A DNA stretch of 64,000 bases from Archegozetes longisetosus (GCA_018873245.2 JAEMBT020000001.1:2542001-2606000); one strand, 5' to 3'. Counted from the stretch's first letter, positions 43,965 through 54,590 are shown. Notes: a model not told the origin generated them from the sequence alone. A program made the numbers and translations.

Positions 43965-44754
43965 TCTTTTAATATATATTAAATTTAGAAGTATGATTGT
44001 TTTGGGATAAGTATTTAGTAGTAGTATTAAATTTCATATCTTTGAAAAATTTAGTGGTTATTGATAAAAAATTACTCTTTTTAAAAATATTTGGTTATTA
44101 TTGATAAAAATAGTACTAACTCCACTACGTGTATTTGTTCCTGAACCTATTACTATGTCATAAAACCGTTATATGTTGTTAATAATTTCATTTTTTAATA
44201 AATAATTTAGTGATTTTTCTTTGTTTAATACGATATAAAGTGTGATTATGAATATTTTTTCAATTTTGATAAGGAAAAGTATGAATTATTTGAATCGTAC
44301 TAGTCATACGGGCTAATTCCGCAATATATATATATTACTGCGGATGATTGTGAAACTGTGCCGACCCATTTTTGCCCTCTGTTTCCGTAACGCTACGTTA
44401 CTGCAAGTTGTGCCCATTGACAATCTTTCTTCTCTTGTCGAGACCTTTCCAAAAATATACTGCTTGTTGTGGAATCAATTTAGGCAATGGTCCCATAGGG
44501 TCTTGGCATCCTCCTTTTGTATTACATAAGCTTTTAATAGATTGAACTAGAATTTCGTGAACGCATACGTCCATCAATATCTGATCGACTTCAAGAGTGG
44601 TTCGCTAATGATGAAGAGCATGTAATTCACTGGTCATAACTTTATTATTCTATGTATTAAATATGTATTTTATTTTGACTGTGATTCTTATTTTGTCATT
44701 TTCTTGCCATCAAATTTCAAAGACCTATACGTCACAAGTATCCGCACTGTATAA
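43965..44754. other. no clear gene; one GC-richer coding-like patch
   Basis: Mostly AT-rich. 44340-44530 is GC-richer and partly open on both strands (minus: GGCQDPMGPLPKLIPQQAVY), with stops elsewhere. It may be a remnant of an unrelated gene; I do not recognise it. Confidence 0.3.
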
Positions 44755-44865
44755 TCGGTTAGGCTTCGGTAGCACTTCGAGCTATAGTAAGCCAGATCGA
44801 AATTGTCAGTTCACAGCAAATAAGTTAATCCACCACAGGATGGAATATTACAGTATTGCAAATAA
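44755..44865. repeat. dispersed repeat shared with 58568-58675
   Basis: ggttaggcttcggtagcac, agctatagt, gaaattgt, gttaatccaccacaggatgg: the same order, with substitutions, appears at 58568-58675. Non-coding, no tRNA-like box pair seen. Confidence 0.5.
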
Positions 44866-44964
44866 TAAATTTGACATAACCTCTAAACATTACTTCCTCA
44901 CTAACATTATGAGTACTCATCATTAGAGTAATAAATGGGAAAAGATTTATGTGCATACAAAACA

Positions 44965-45215
44965 TATGAATGACAAAGAGTAATAACCGATTATCGCTTA
45001 GTGAATGAAATAGAGAAAATCTCATTCAAAGTTGCGTAGGAGTTTCGTTCAAATAAAAAGTTTAAATCTGTCTTAGCAATAAATTCTTTTCACATTGAAA
45101 CATTTACTGAATCTTTTAATATGGGTAAATCACGAGTCAGAATATAACTCAAATTAAATCCAAAAAAGAAGTTAACTGGAGATAACCGGTTATTACTCTT
45201 TGTCATTCACATGCA
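44965..45215. mobile_element. short inverted-repeat element (MITE-like)
   Basis: Left arm gaatgacaaagagtaataac (then cgattatc); right arm gataaccggttattactctt (then tgtcattc), near 45185-45212. The arms of about 28 bases enclose 190 bp of non-coding sequence. Confidence 0.55.
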
Positions 45216-46240
45216 TTTAAAGGATTTTGTATTCATTTTGATTGAGTAAATGTTATTCATTGAGTAAAATTAACTGAGAAATGTATTTAAATTGCCAGTT
45301 TCCAAATTTTTTATTTTAATAATCAGCTCTGCAACCGTTATTGTAAAATGCATACATTTTTGAGTCAATTTAAAAATATGCAAAAAATACATTTTGATTT
45401 AGTTTAAATTTATTGCCTCAATTATTAGTACTCAAAATGTTTGAGGAAGTGCTATTTATGGGTTTGGTCGCATTTATTATTCTAAATACTGTACCGGTAA
45501 CTAAATTTTTATTATAGACAAATATCTATAAAATTAATTTTTATTCTAACATGTCTATACCTATACTCATCAAAAGTTTTGATTTGTAAAGGAGAGTTCC
45601 GCGGCACCATATACCTCTGCTACCGTCTCCGATTTTCAGAAGTTATTCTCATTAAAAATATCAATATAATCCATAATTTGAATGATCAAAATATAAATGT
45701 TTTTATCTGAAGGATAAAATTTTATGATTGATAAAATTGATGATATTGAAAAAATATTTGAAAATTTCTTTAAATATGGTACCCCAAAAGACCCAAGTAA
45801 AAAGACAAAGTATTAGTGAGATATACTCATGAACTTCACTTTTATTCAAACATCATGTTGGGTCTCTTAGGGCGTCATAGTTAAAAAGACGAAAATGTCT
45901 CAGTCGTTTTTTACATAGATGAATGTTTGAAATATTTTAAGATTAATCTTTTTCTAAAAATCTTATGCAAAAATAAGGTTTCTGTTTAAAAAAATTAACC
46001 ATTCTCTTGCATTGAATTTTTGAACGTCTAAACCTCGAAAATCCAAACGACACATTATAGACTTGACACCAAAATTAATGTACAAACTACTCTAAATTTT
46101 GGTTAGATTCGATTAGATGAAATTCACAATAATCAAATTTTCCAAAAGTAGGCCGATTTTATTCTACAAAAAGTTAGTTTATACATGTCTATGGGGTTGG
46201 GACCAAAGTAATTTCGGAATTCCTCTCTTTACTAATTTTA
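45216..46240. other. intergenic, no gene seen
   Basis: About 1 kb AT-rich sequence. A small GC-richer patch (ttccgcggcaccatatacc, 45598-45640) stands out, but there is no frame. Confidence 0.4.
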
Positions 46241-46622
46241 AGTTCATTCAAAATAAAGTTTTCGTTACATATTGTTTGATATATAAACAGTTTTCAAACA
46301 ATCAAAACCTCATTAAATCTCGACAAACTTCGGTCAAACTGAATTAACTATCAATTCAATGACATTTAAGATATGAATTGATCGACAAAAGTTATCAATG
46401 AGAGAGTGTAATACCAGTCATTTAATCGATGTTATTATTAGACTTTCAATCATTAAACCACTTCACCGAAGAAGGAGAGGATTATTATTGGCATCGATTT
46501 GTTTGTCATTAATATTTGCTCACATTTTTGGTCTTTCCATACATCTGTTTGAAATTGATTTCGACACTAACTTCAGTTATTCCTTAGATATCAATAATTT
46601 AAGAGATATTATCGAAGCCTAA
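46241..46622 (+). pseudogene. GT31 truncated tandem copy: promoter plus N-terminal 74 codons
   Basis: TATATAA at 46280-46286, a leader like that of the full genes, then an ATG at 46398 opening 74 codons: a basic HRRRR tail, the membrane anchor and the start of the stem (SYSLDINNLRDIIEA). A TAA follows where the next copy's promoter begins (46623). The fragment and the full copy at 46896 are thus a head-to-tail partial tandem. It could still be expressed as a small membrane peptide. Confidence 0.65.
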
Positions 46623-46895
46623 CAAAAGATTCGTTGAAAATATTGAACTCGTTGTTACGTATTTTTTGGTATATAAACAGGTGTTTTTAAACAAACAAAA
46701 CTTCTTTAAACCTCGACAAACTTCGGTCAAACTGAATTAACTATCAATTAAATGACATTTAAGACATGAATTGATCGACAAAAGTGAATTGTATTTGTTT
46801 TTCAAATCCACTAAAGCCATAAATTAGTTTAAAATATCAAATCAATCAAAAGTTATGATTAATTGATAGGAAAGAGTGAAGTCACCAGTGATTCA
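46623..46895 (+). promoter_or_regulatory. GT31 copy 2 promoter region
   Basis: Almost identical to about 4923-5200, with TATATAA at 46670-46676, aaacaggtgtttttaaac, and the same leader to the ATG. The WDR77 half of the original divergent promoter is absent. Confidence 0.6.
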
Positions 46896-48035
46896 ATGGA
46901 TGTTATAAGATTTTCAATCATTAAACTACTTCACCGAAGAAGGAGAGGATTACTATTGGCATCGATTTGTTTGTCATTGGTATTCGCTCACATTTTTGGT
47001 TTTTTCATACATCTGTTTGAAATTGATTTCAACACTAACTTCAGTTATCCCTTAGATATCAATAATTTAAGAGATGTTATCGAAGTCTTGAAACAAAAAC
47101 AACAGCTTCAATCAATTCCTGAACCTATCAATGATTATAACTACAGATATATTATTAGGAGCGAAAATAAATGCTCAAAACACTATAATGAGACTCATTT
47201 TAATAAGTATGAATCAGAAGACGTGACTCTTCTTATTATAGTAAAAAGTGCTTTACAGCACTTCGATAATAGAAATGCAATTCGTAAGAGTTGGGGATTC
47301 GAGAAACAATTCTCTGATGTTCTCATCAAAACCATCTTCGTGTTGGGTCATTGTGTCGATAGAACTGATGTGAATAACTGTCAACATTTAATTGATGACG
47401 AATCGAATAGATATAAAGATATCGTTCAGGCAGACTTTGATGATTCTTATAATAACATCACTATTAAGACAATGGTTGCTTTCAAATGGGTTGTTGAGCA
47501 CTGTTTGAGGGCTCGATTTATACTTTTTGTTGACGACGACTCTTATGTCTCAGTGAAGAATTTGTTGAAATATTTACGAAATCTGACAAACGCTTCGCCT
47601 CGGATGGGTTCGAATACTAATAAATTGAATGAATTGAAACATCCATCTGATGGTCGTTTATATATTGGCTACTTCTTCCCTTCTTCGACACCAAAAAGAT
47701 ATCTGTTCAGCAAGTGGTTTGTGTCACTCGAAGAATATCCATATTTATATTATCCGCCATATGTGTCTGGCTCAGCTTTTGTTTTATCCAATGAATCTCT
47801 TGTAGACATGTATTTGGCTAGCTTCTATACTAAACATTTCCGTTTTGAAGACGTTTATGTTGGAATTCTTGCTAAAAGAGTTCAAATAATTCCGTTACAT
47901 AATGAAAACTTTTATTACTTGAAATTAAAATATAATCCGAAAGATTATGCAAATGTGATTGCATCGCATTATTTTAGTGATCCCAATGAATTGCTGCTCG
48001 TTTGGAATCGACAAAGATCTTTAGGCTATGCGTGA
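46896..48035 (+). CDS. GT31 family beta-1,3-glycosyltransferase-like protein, copy 2
   Basis: 379 residues, single exon, type II membrane topology (LHRRRRG tail, anchor LLLASICLSLVFAHIFGFFI). Motifs: NAIRKSWG, FVDDDSYVS with the DDD intact, YPPYVSGSAFVLSNE, and FEDVYVG, the canonical EDVYVG where copy 1 has DDVYVG. It differs from copy 1 mainly in the region after DDD (PRMGSNTNKLNEL, IGYFFPSSTPKRYLFSKW) and near the end, so acceptor binding may have diverged. The frame is intact, with its own promoter copy. Golgi glycosylation role as for copy 1. Confidence 0.8.
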   Translation: MDVIRFSIIKLLHRRRRGLLLASICLSLVFAHIFGFFIHLFEIDFNTNFSYPLDINNLRDVIEVLKQKQQLQSIPEPINDYNYRYIIRSENKCSKHYNETHFNKYESEDVTLLIIVKSALQHFDNRNAIRKSWGFEKQFSDVLIKTIFVLGHCVDRTDVNNCQHLIDDESNRYKDIVQADFDDSYNNITIKTMVAFKWVVEHCLRARFILFVDDDSYVSVKNLLKYLRNLTNASPRMGSNTNKLNELKHPSDGRLYIGYFFPSSTPKRYLFSKWFVSLEEYPYLYYPPYVSGSAFVLSNESLVDMYLASFYTKHFRFEDVYVGILAKRVQIIPLHNENFYYLKLKYNPKDYANVIASHYFSDPNELLLVWNRQRSLGYA

Positions 48036-48352
48036 GTTCAAGTTTTACATTCAATCATTTTGTATAAAATCGATTAGGTATTAATTACTCAATCTCTTTG
48101 TTAATGTAATCTAAAGGAAAAATTATCTGAAATTAATACGTTTAGAATAGTTATTTAAATAAATTTTAGACTAATTGTAATAATATATTTTATATTGGAA
48201 TGATGAAAATAGCATCTCCGGTTAGTTCAAATTTGGTTTGATGACTACGTTTTTAGTTGATTTTAATCCATTTGAACCAATCAATTTGATGTGCAGTAGA
48301 GAACTTTTCAACTTCTATTTTAACTTAATAATAATTTTGATAATATTTAAGC

Positions 48353-48742
48353 TGAATCCAGAGCAGTGCAATGACTTGCTTTCAATTTATTATAATTTTC
48401 ATCACGTGATCAACGCTCATGCTGTGGATAATAGAATCACTTAAAATGATTCTTCAGGAGACTTCGCTCCTAAAGTGGAGCTGAACTTATCCCAATTTTG
48501 TGCGACAAGTTTGGTATAAGCAACCAATAAAATTTGTTTTAATACAATAACATCAAAATAAAAAATTTATGAGGTGGCTCTAAAGTTTCTATTTGATGTT
48601 TAAATGCGATGTCTTGATGTTGTGGACAATGATTACATGCAATTTATCACATAAAAATTATTTCGGGAAATTTTGTTGGTAATCTCATTACGTTGCGTCG
48701 CATTGCACCGCATGAAATTGCACTGCTCTGGGCTCAGCATTA
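48353..48742. mobile_element. MITE with GCTGARYCCAGAGCAGTGCAAT ends
   Basis: Left gctgaatccagagcagtgca; right, inverted, gctgagcccagagcagtgca. About 390 bp, non-coding. It interrupts the GT31 3' flank that is continuous near 6925-6985 (taagtcttacaaactttatataaag). CAGAGCAGTG-type ends resemble hAT termini, but no 8-bp duplication is clear. Confidence 0.6.
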
Positions 48743-48794
48743 CATACTTTATATAAAATCTTTATCATTAACATGACTTTCACAAACTTGCTCG

Positions 48795-49145
48795 TCACGG
48801 CGAATGCCGGCAACCAGGAGGTGCTAACACTGTCTTAACCGGAAACTTCAGTAACTAGGAGTTTGCGGCAGAGGTCAATTATTGCATAATTAAGTTATGT
48901 CTAATAAATTATTGTTTTAACACATTTACAGTTGCCTTTTACGTCATCAAATGACGCTCCGGTCAGTCAAACCATCATTTGGTTTGCTAAAAACAATTTG
49001 AGTCATAGATATCATAGTGGTCATAGGAGTTATGGTAGTCATAACAGTTGGGACTAAAATTGTTTTGAGTAAACGAAATGATTTGTTTGACTGATCTCAG
49101 CATCATAGATATGGTTTTATGACATAATGTGAAGCCTTCAATATC
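48795..49145. mobile_element. large-hairpin MITE, diverged and truncated copy 3
   Basis: cgtcacggcgaatgccggca... pairs with the inverted right end of 11745-12240. The hairpin centre is near 49000-49040, and the far end is lost after atggttttatgacataatg. Confidence 0.6.
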
Positions 49146-50016
49146 AAGATAAATTAAACTCAACTCAAATATTAATTCTTTGAGGTCTTGTAAAAATATA
49201 TGAATGAAAAATTTATATCAAATTAAATAATGCACAATTCAGAATTCAACTCCTGGAGTTTATAATCTCAAGGAAAGACAAGCTCCTTGAGGCTGAAGTC
49301 AGAGTACTATTCTTGGAGGTCTAATGAATCTGCTGACCACTACAAGTACTACCACTACAACAACTACTCAGGTAGCTAGAAAGCATTTCATTATTCATAT
49401 GCAAAATAGTCCAAGATTTTAGGAAGTTTCAAAAAATTTTAGATAAGATATAAATTTTATTTTCATCCTAAAAGTTGTTGATAACTTGAAATCAAAATTA
49501 AATTTTTACTTTTGTGTAATAAAGCCTCGAATACTTAAAGAAAGAGAGAAATAAATCCTTGACTAAAATCCCAATTATTGATATTTAATTATCACTGGTT
49601 TATTGAGCTCTAAGTGAATCTAAGTTCAGTTGAGTCAATGATAATTAAGACTTAGTAAAAACTCTCTTTGCTCAATTTAAGACAGTTTATAAATTTCATT
49701 GTAAAATATTAATAAAACTTCAAAACTTTACGCTTAGCACCCATTCAAATTTCGTTTCATATAAACTAATTTAGAGAATGTTCCCATTACAGTTTGTATG
49801 TCCACAGTCAGGTAATTAACATGTAGAGAGATCGATAGGATCAAATAATGAGCGTTAAGTCTTGATTTAGTGCGAAATGGGTTAAAAGTATTACTTTCAT
49901 TCTGGTTTTATACATAAAATAATTAATTTAATATTTAAATAAAAAAAACTTATAGAATTGGCGCAATATAGCACTGAAAATTTTCGAGTTAGCGCATTTT
50001 AACACTGAGATGACGA
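49146..50016. other. intergenic, no gene seen
   Basis: AT-rich, with a short CTACAACTA-type run at 49340-49365. No frame or repeat of note. Confidence 0.4.
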
Positions 50017-50518
50017 CATATGATACGTTGGATGCAGTAACGACTTATACCTTGACGCATAGGAATGAGAAAAACATGTTTAAAGTAACACAACTTTCAG
50101 ATACATTTAAATCATTAGTTTTGAACAAAAAGTCATTTAGTATAAGATTATGATTTTCAAAAAATGTTCAATAACACATTTAAAAAATTCTTAAAACAAA
50201 TTTTAATAAAGAAAACTCAAGTTTTCTCTGATAGTTTGTAAAAAATTGACTCCATTTATGTTAGTATTGCACAAACGATAGAAAAGTGCAGTTAACACAC
50301 TCTTGTGACGCATAAGTGCAAAACGACTCTTAGATGTAATGGTTTTCTATGGGAATCAAAGACAACTTTTTTACCAATTTTATGGTATTTTCCTCATTGA
50401 AACATATTATGAAAAACTGTCTGAATGTAAAATAGGATCTAAACATTGGCTTAGCACAATAATCTGAAAAACCTTATATCTCAAGACAAGTCGTTACTGA
50501 ATTCAATGCATCATATGC
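50017..50518. mobile_element. inverted-repeat element of about 500 bp
   Basis: Left arm catatgatacgttggatgca (then gtaacgactt) at 50017-50046; right arm aagtcgttactgaattcaat (then gcatcatatg) at 50489-50516. The arms pair with a few mismatches. The inside is non-coding, with gcataagtgca words. MITE-like. Confidence 0.45.
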
Positions 50519-50903
50519 TCTTCTCCTTACGAATTCATGATATCTGATTAAAGGGTTAAGTGGGACTAAAGTGGAGGAATCACCATAAAAATTAAGTGAG
50601 GAGTCAAATAGATAGTACTCGATGAGATAAATTGATTAATGAAAAAATCATTAAGCCACACCCACTGGTTAAGAATCAATATTCATTCAAGTTTTTTTCA
50701 AAATCTGCCTCTAATAATCATTAAAATATATTTATATTTATCACAGCCAGCTTTAATAGATAAACTTTAGATAAACTATGAATTACAAAACTATTAGATC
50801 CAAAACTACAAAATTCAAACTATGATTAACTTAATAAACTAAAATTAAAATATATAATTAAGTTAATAAAATCAAATTCAAAACTATAATTTAATTAATA
50901 AAC
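50519..50903. other. no gene seen; 3' flank of the Merlin-like gene
   Basis: AT-rich, with repeated taattaagttaataaa / aactatgattaacttaataaac words (50800-50890). A terminal inverted repeat matching the other side of the transposase was sought and not found. Confidence 0.4.
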
Positions 50904-51911
50904 TTATAAACATGGGTCACTATCGGAATCTCCCAATTCTACAGTGTCATCAATTTGCTCATCCGACTCTGTAGGTTCAAGGGGTTTCGAGAGTGACTCT
51001 TCATCGAAAGAAGTGTGTGACGGGCCTTTCATGAATTGAGTGGCGTCCTCTAGAATCTTCTTGAAGGCCAAACCTTTATGTTTGTCCTTCAAGAAATTTC
51101 TGGTATAGATGGCACAGTCTACATGTTCATTTAAAGAATTGGGAGATTGTGGTGACCTTATAAAGAATTTAATGTGTCGCCACAGCCTCTCAATTCTGTT
51201 GGTATGAACAACGTATTCTTGGCTATTATAGTGGACATTCCTCACAAAAGTCTTTCGATGATTGACATTGAGGTGGATCCAACTCATCCCAATACCCTTC
51301 ACAGACTGCAGCAGTCTGTGTAAACGGTAGACGCTGCTTCCATACAAGCCAAGAGAGGCCAGAGTGTTTTTGGTACGGTCGGGTACAACCATAGCAAAAC
51401 ACTCACCGATCTCTCGGCATATAGCACCAAACATCCACCAATCTTCAAGCACATAAAATCGCCTGAGATTGAACTTTCGCTTGAAGATGTGGGACTCATC
51501 ACACTCACAAGTGCAACCTGTACCTCCAATCGTCCAAGTTGTACTTTTGAGGTGATGACTAGAGATGTATCGGACCAGCCGATAGATCTTCCGTGCGGTT
51601 TTAGGGTCTGACTCGGTCTCTTGTGCAGCGAATCCTACACCAATACCGCACAGAAGACTGTAGCATAGCTTAAGCGATCGAAGAAGAGGGTTAGGTTCTT
51701 TATCGGTCGCTCGTAACTCTGAAAACCTAGTGTTTTTCGCCGGATTAACGGTTCCGCTACAAAGTTTATCTTTGCAACGGTATCGGTAACCAAGGACACA
51801 ACTCGGTTGCTCAGTTCTACGCAAGCTATGACTACATTTTGGACATTTGTAAAGCTCAGGATCATCAGAATGTACTAACAAACCCATGGTCCTGAGCTTT
51901 ACAATGACCAT
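50904..51911 (-). CDS. Merlin / IS1016-IS1595-type transposase-like protein
   Basis: 335 residues in one open frame, ATG at 51911; the frame is open further upstream (FERAFGWTND precedes that Met). N-terminal zinc ribbon CPKCSHSL...YRCKDKLC, then CECDESHIFKRKFN with the first catalytic Asp, WWMFGAICREIGECFAMVVP, and late VNHRKTFV...VHTNRIERLWRHIKFFIR with the family's VNH...HTN.IE...K signature and Glu. Between them, where relatives have SD.W..Y, this protein has GSSVYRLHRLL, so the middle acidic residue appears to be missing. The C-terminus is strongly acidic (ESDEQIDDTVELGDSDSD). No terminal inverted repeats found. It is either an inactive transposon or a host-retained derivative. Confidence 0.75.
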   Translation of the reverse strand: MVIVKLRTMGLLVHSDDPELYKCPKCSHSLRRTEQPSCVLGYRYRCKDKLCSGTVNPAKNTRFSELRATDKEPNPLLRSLKLCYSLLCGIGVGFAAQETESDPKTARKIYRLVRYISSHHLKSTTWTIGGTGCTCECDESHIFKRKFNLRRFYVLEDWWMFGAICREIGECFAMVVPDRTKNTLASLGLYGSSVYRLHRLLQSVKGIGMSWIHLNVNHRKTFVRNVHYNSQEYVVHTNRIERLWRHIKFFIRSPQSPNSLNEHVDCAIYTRNFLKDKHKGLAFKKILEDATQFMKGPSHTSFDEESLSKPLEPTESDEQIDDTVELGDSDSDPCL

Positions 51912-52034
51912 ATCGTTGGTCCAACCGAACGCTCTTTCAAAATTGAATAAATTTAATTAAAATCTATGATTAAACTATCTTTGTCTGTGAATAAACTATT
52001 ACTGGCAAATAAACTCATAGGCGAAGTATTATTA

Positions 52035-52556
52035 GACGTATCAGGCCAGTTCAGCACAAAAAATTCAGCGCACAAAAGCTAAGCGCAATAAACATATATT
52101 TCGCTTTTTTCAATTATTTTGAAAGCTTTAATGCTTTGTGTTTTGAACAAGAAATGCTTTATATATAAGGAAGGTCTTAAGGAAGATTAGAGCCTTCGTC
52201 AATTACAAGTTGAACAGTATCTTTCAGGAGGTGAACCACAAGCGAAAAGGAAGAAGTATTGGGACGCTGCCGCCAATATAAAGAAGATCGTTGTTAAGTT
52301 TGGAACAATTCCTATCATAGATTATCTTAGGGCTATTGCCCATAACCTTTCACTTTGATTATTTTATTTATGTATCTATTTATATATATTGTACGTTTTT
52401 ATTCTATTTTTATTGCATATTTGAATACGAGATTTAATAATGGTTTTAGAATTTTAATATGCGCTGAATTGTGAAAGCGCTTTATTGTCTTTGCGCTTAA
52501 ATTTTGTGCGCTGAATTGTGTTGGCTGAATCTTTATGCGCTGAAATTCGATGGAAC
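52035..52556 (+). mobile_element. foldback MULE-like element 2 (TTCAGCGC repeats)
   Basis: Left repeats gttcagcacaaaaaattcag (then cgcacaaaagctaagcgcaa); right repeats inverted (ttgcgcttaaattttgtgcg, ctgaattgtgttggctgaat). The right end stops exactly where GT31 homology begins (cataagagtcg at 52557). Inside lies a transposase C-terminal remnant at 52197-52358. The left boundary and target duplication are unclear. Confidence 0.65.
52197..52358 (+). pseudogene. C-terminal remnant of a MULE-type transposase, element 2
   Basis: 54 codons from CGT to TGA: RQLQVEQYLSGGEPQAKRKK, then YWDAAANIKK and PIIDYLRAIAHNLSL. Same length as and clearly related to 12935-13096 while differing at many codons, which suggests selection on the parent protein before both elements decayed. 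Confidence 0.6.
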
Positions 52557-53075
52557 CATAAGAGTCGTCGTCAACAAAAAGTATAAATTGAGTCCTCAAA
52601 CAGTGCTCAACAACCCATTTGAAAGCAACCATCATCTTAATAATGTTGTTATTATAAGAGTCATCAAAGTCTGCCTGAACGATATCTTTATATCTATTCG
52701 ATTCATCATCCACTAAATGTTGACAGTTGTTCACATCAATTCTATCGACACAATGACCCAACACGAAGATGGTTTTGATGAGAACATGAGAGAATCGCTT
52801 CTCGAATCCCCAACTCTTACGAATTGCATTTCTTCTATCGAAGTGTTGTAAAGCACTTTTCACTATAATAAGAAGAGTCATGTCTTCTGATTCATTTTTA
52901 TAATTAAAATGAGTCTCATTATAATATCTTGAACATTTATTTTGGTTCTTAATAATATGTCTGTAATTATAATCATTGACAGGTTTAGGAATTGATTGAA
53001 ACTGTTGTTTATGTTTCAAGACTTCGATAACATCTCTTAAATTTTTTATATCTAAGGGATAACTGAAGTTAGTAT
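52557..53075 (-). pseudogene. GT31 internal fragment, truncated at both ends
   Basis: Minus-strand match to GT31 codons from the stem (TNFSYPLDI, near 53070) to the metal motif FVDDDSY, where the foldback element begins. The reading frame is open through NAIRKSWGFEKRFSHVLI and DDSYNNN. It lacks the membrane anchor, the C-terminal half and a promoter. Its orientation is opposite to the intact copies. Confidence 0.8.
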
Positions 53076-53819
53076 TGAATAATTGAAGTTATAATCCTTC
53101 GGACAAAACAATCGGGAAACCAATGGTGTATTTTGACAATCAATTCTTCGGATATAAACTCGATTTAACACTTATGGAGAATATTAAAGGATATTATTGA
53201 GAAAGAAGAGCCAAAAAATTTCAACTGTGGGTCGCGAAAATAAGCCAAATCTGAGAGAATTTACAATTAGACGTATAGGAATCATTAAACAAAAGCATGA
53301 AAAACGCACTGAAAGGTGCATAGCTGCAGATGGAGATCGAATTAAATTGTCATTTCTTTCTAGTTATAATAATTAGAATCAAATGCATTCTTGTGATTAA
53401 TTTGAGGTCAAAATATTGTAATTTTCATTACAAACTTTACACTCATTTTTTCTGGAATTTTTTGCCCCGAGGTGTACTAGGAAAACTGATTTATTTATTA
53501 GTCTTAAATGGTTACAGGTTGAGAAATGAAATTATTAATAAAACCATACAGAACTTTTTCAAATAATCCTAGTACTACTTAAAATGATTTCAATTTTAGA
53601 AATCGTATATGCGATGCGATCTCTATATTCATCTTCAAACTTTTAAATCTCTTGTGTGCTAACATTTTAATGAGCTCATAATAGAATAGTCCATAAATCC
53701 CTGAATCAATCATTTATTTGACATTAGAATAAGTCAACCGATCTCTCAGATGCTTATAATCATGTAAACACATCAATTGAATTTATAGCCATTAAAATAG
53801 TGAATTGATCGATACCATC

Positions 53820-54590
53820 AGCGTCCCTGAACTCAAAATGAATACCATGATGAAGGAAATATTTGAATTTATTAGTAGAACCACCAATAGTAAGAATGTC
53901 TTTTGAAGATCTTATAATAACTGTATCATTTACACAATTTTTGCAGTCAATAAATGCAAAAAATTTACTGAATTCGTCAAATGTAACGATAACACTTTTG
54001 AGTCTCTGTCCACTGAATCACTCAATTACTACAACTTCAACCCCTGAATGTTTCGGTCTGCGTCCTTTTAGCAGATTTCTTCTTAATATTGTATCCTTCG
54101 AACGATCATCTCTTTCTTCTATTAATCGACTTTTATTATAAACAGCACTTCTTATGATCATTCAATCGACTTTGAAATGCTTTGGAGTTGCGATAATGAT
54201 GTTTACTAGAAGTTTTGAACCACTCAACGAATTAAAGCTTTTGTTTGATTATAAAAAGCTGTGCTTTCTCTTCTAATTGAAATCTATTCCTCTGATTTCT
54301 TGATCAGAATATTCTACGACTTGGATATGCGTTGTGATTATTTTTAAGTTGAAGGCATTGTATTGTCTGCACTAGCATCAATAAATACTAGCAAACAGTC
54401 AGAATCACTCATTATTTTTGAATGTTTTAATAGTTCTTATCGGGTCTTAATGCTGGCCCTTAGTTCTACACCGTATTCTGAATCAAAGAAACCTCAAATA
54501 ACCTTTTTATCGTTCATGTGCTCAATCGATTTATTTAATAATAAGCTATCAAATCTTTATATTAATTTAGAGTCTTGAATAAATGTCAAT
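53820..54590 (-). pseudogene. unrecognised minus-strand coding relic, copy 2
   Basis: Open minus pieces: NLLKGRRPKHSGVEVVVIE, a TGA, then SVIVTFDEFSKFFAFIDCKN and DTVIIRSSKDILTIGG. Upstream, in other frames, there are GFFDSEYGVELRAS and MSDSDCLLVFIDASADN. The last has a faint caspase-like look (strand before the active-site HG), but the HG and the QACRG box are not found. Treated as an unassigned broken gene. Confidence 0.35.

Noticed and set aside
44340-44530. GC-richer partly open patch on both strands
   Set aside because: Neither strand gives a family I recognise and both have stops; kept only as an unassigned patch.
54363-54590. Minus-strand segment resembling a caspase p20 strand (SDSDCLLVFID)
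   Set aside because: No HG or QACRG active-site motifs nearby and several frame breaks, so the likeness is too short to name a family.
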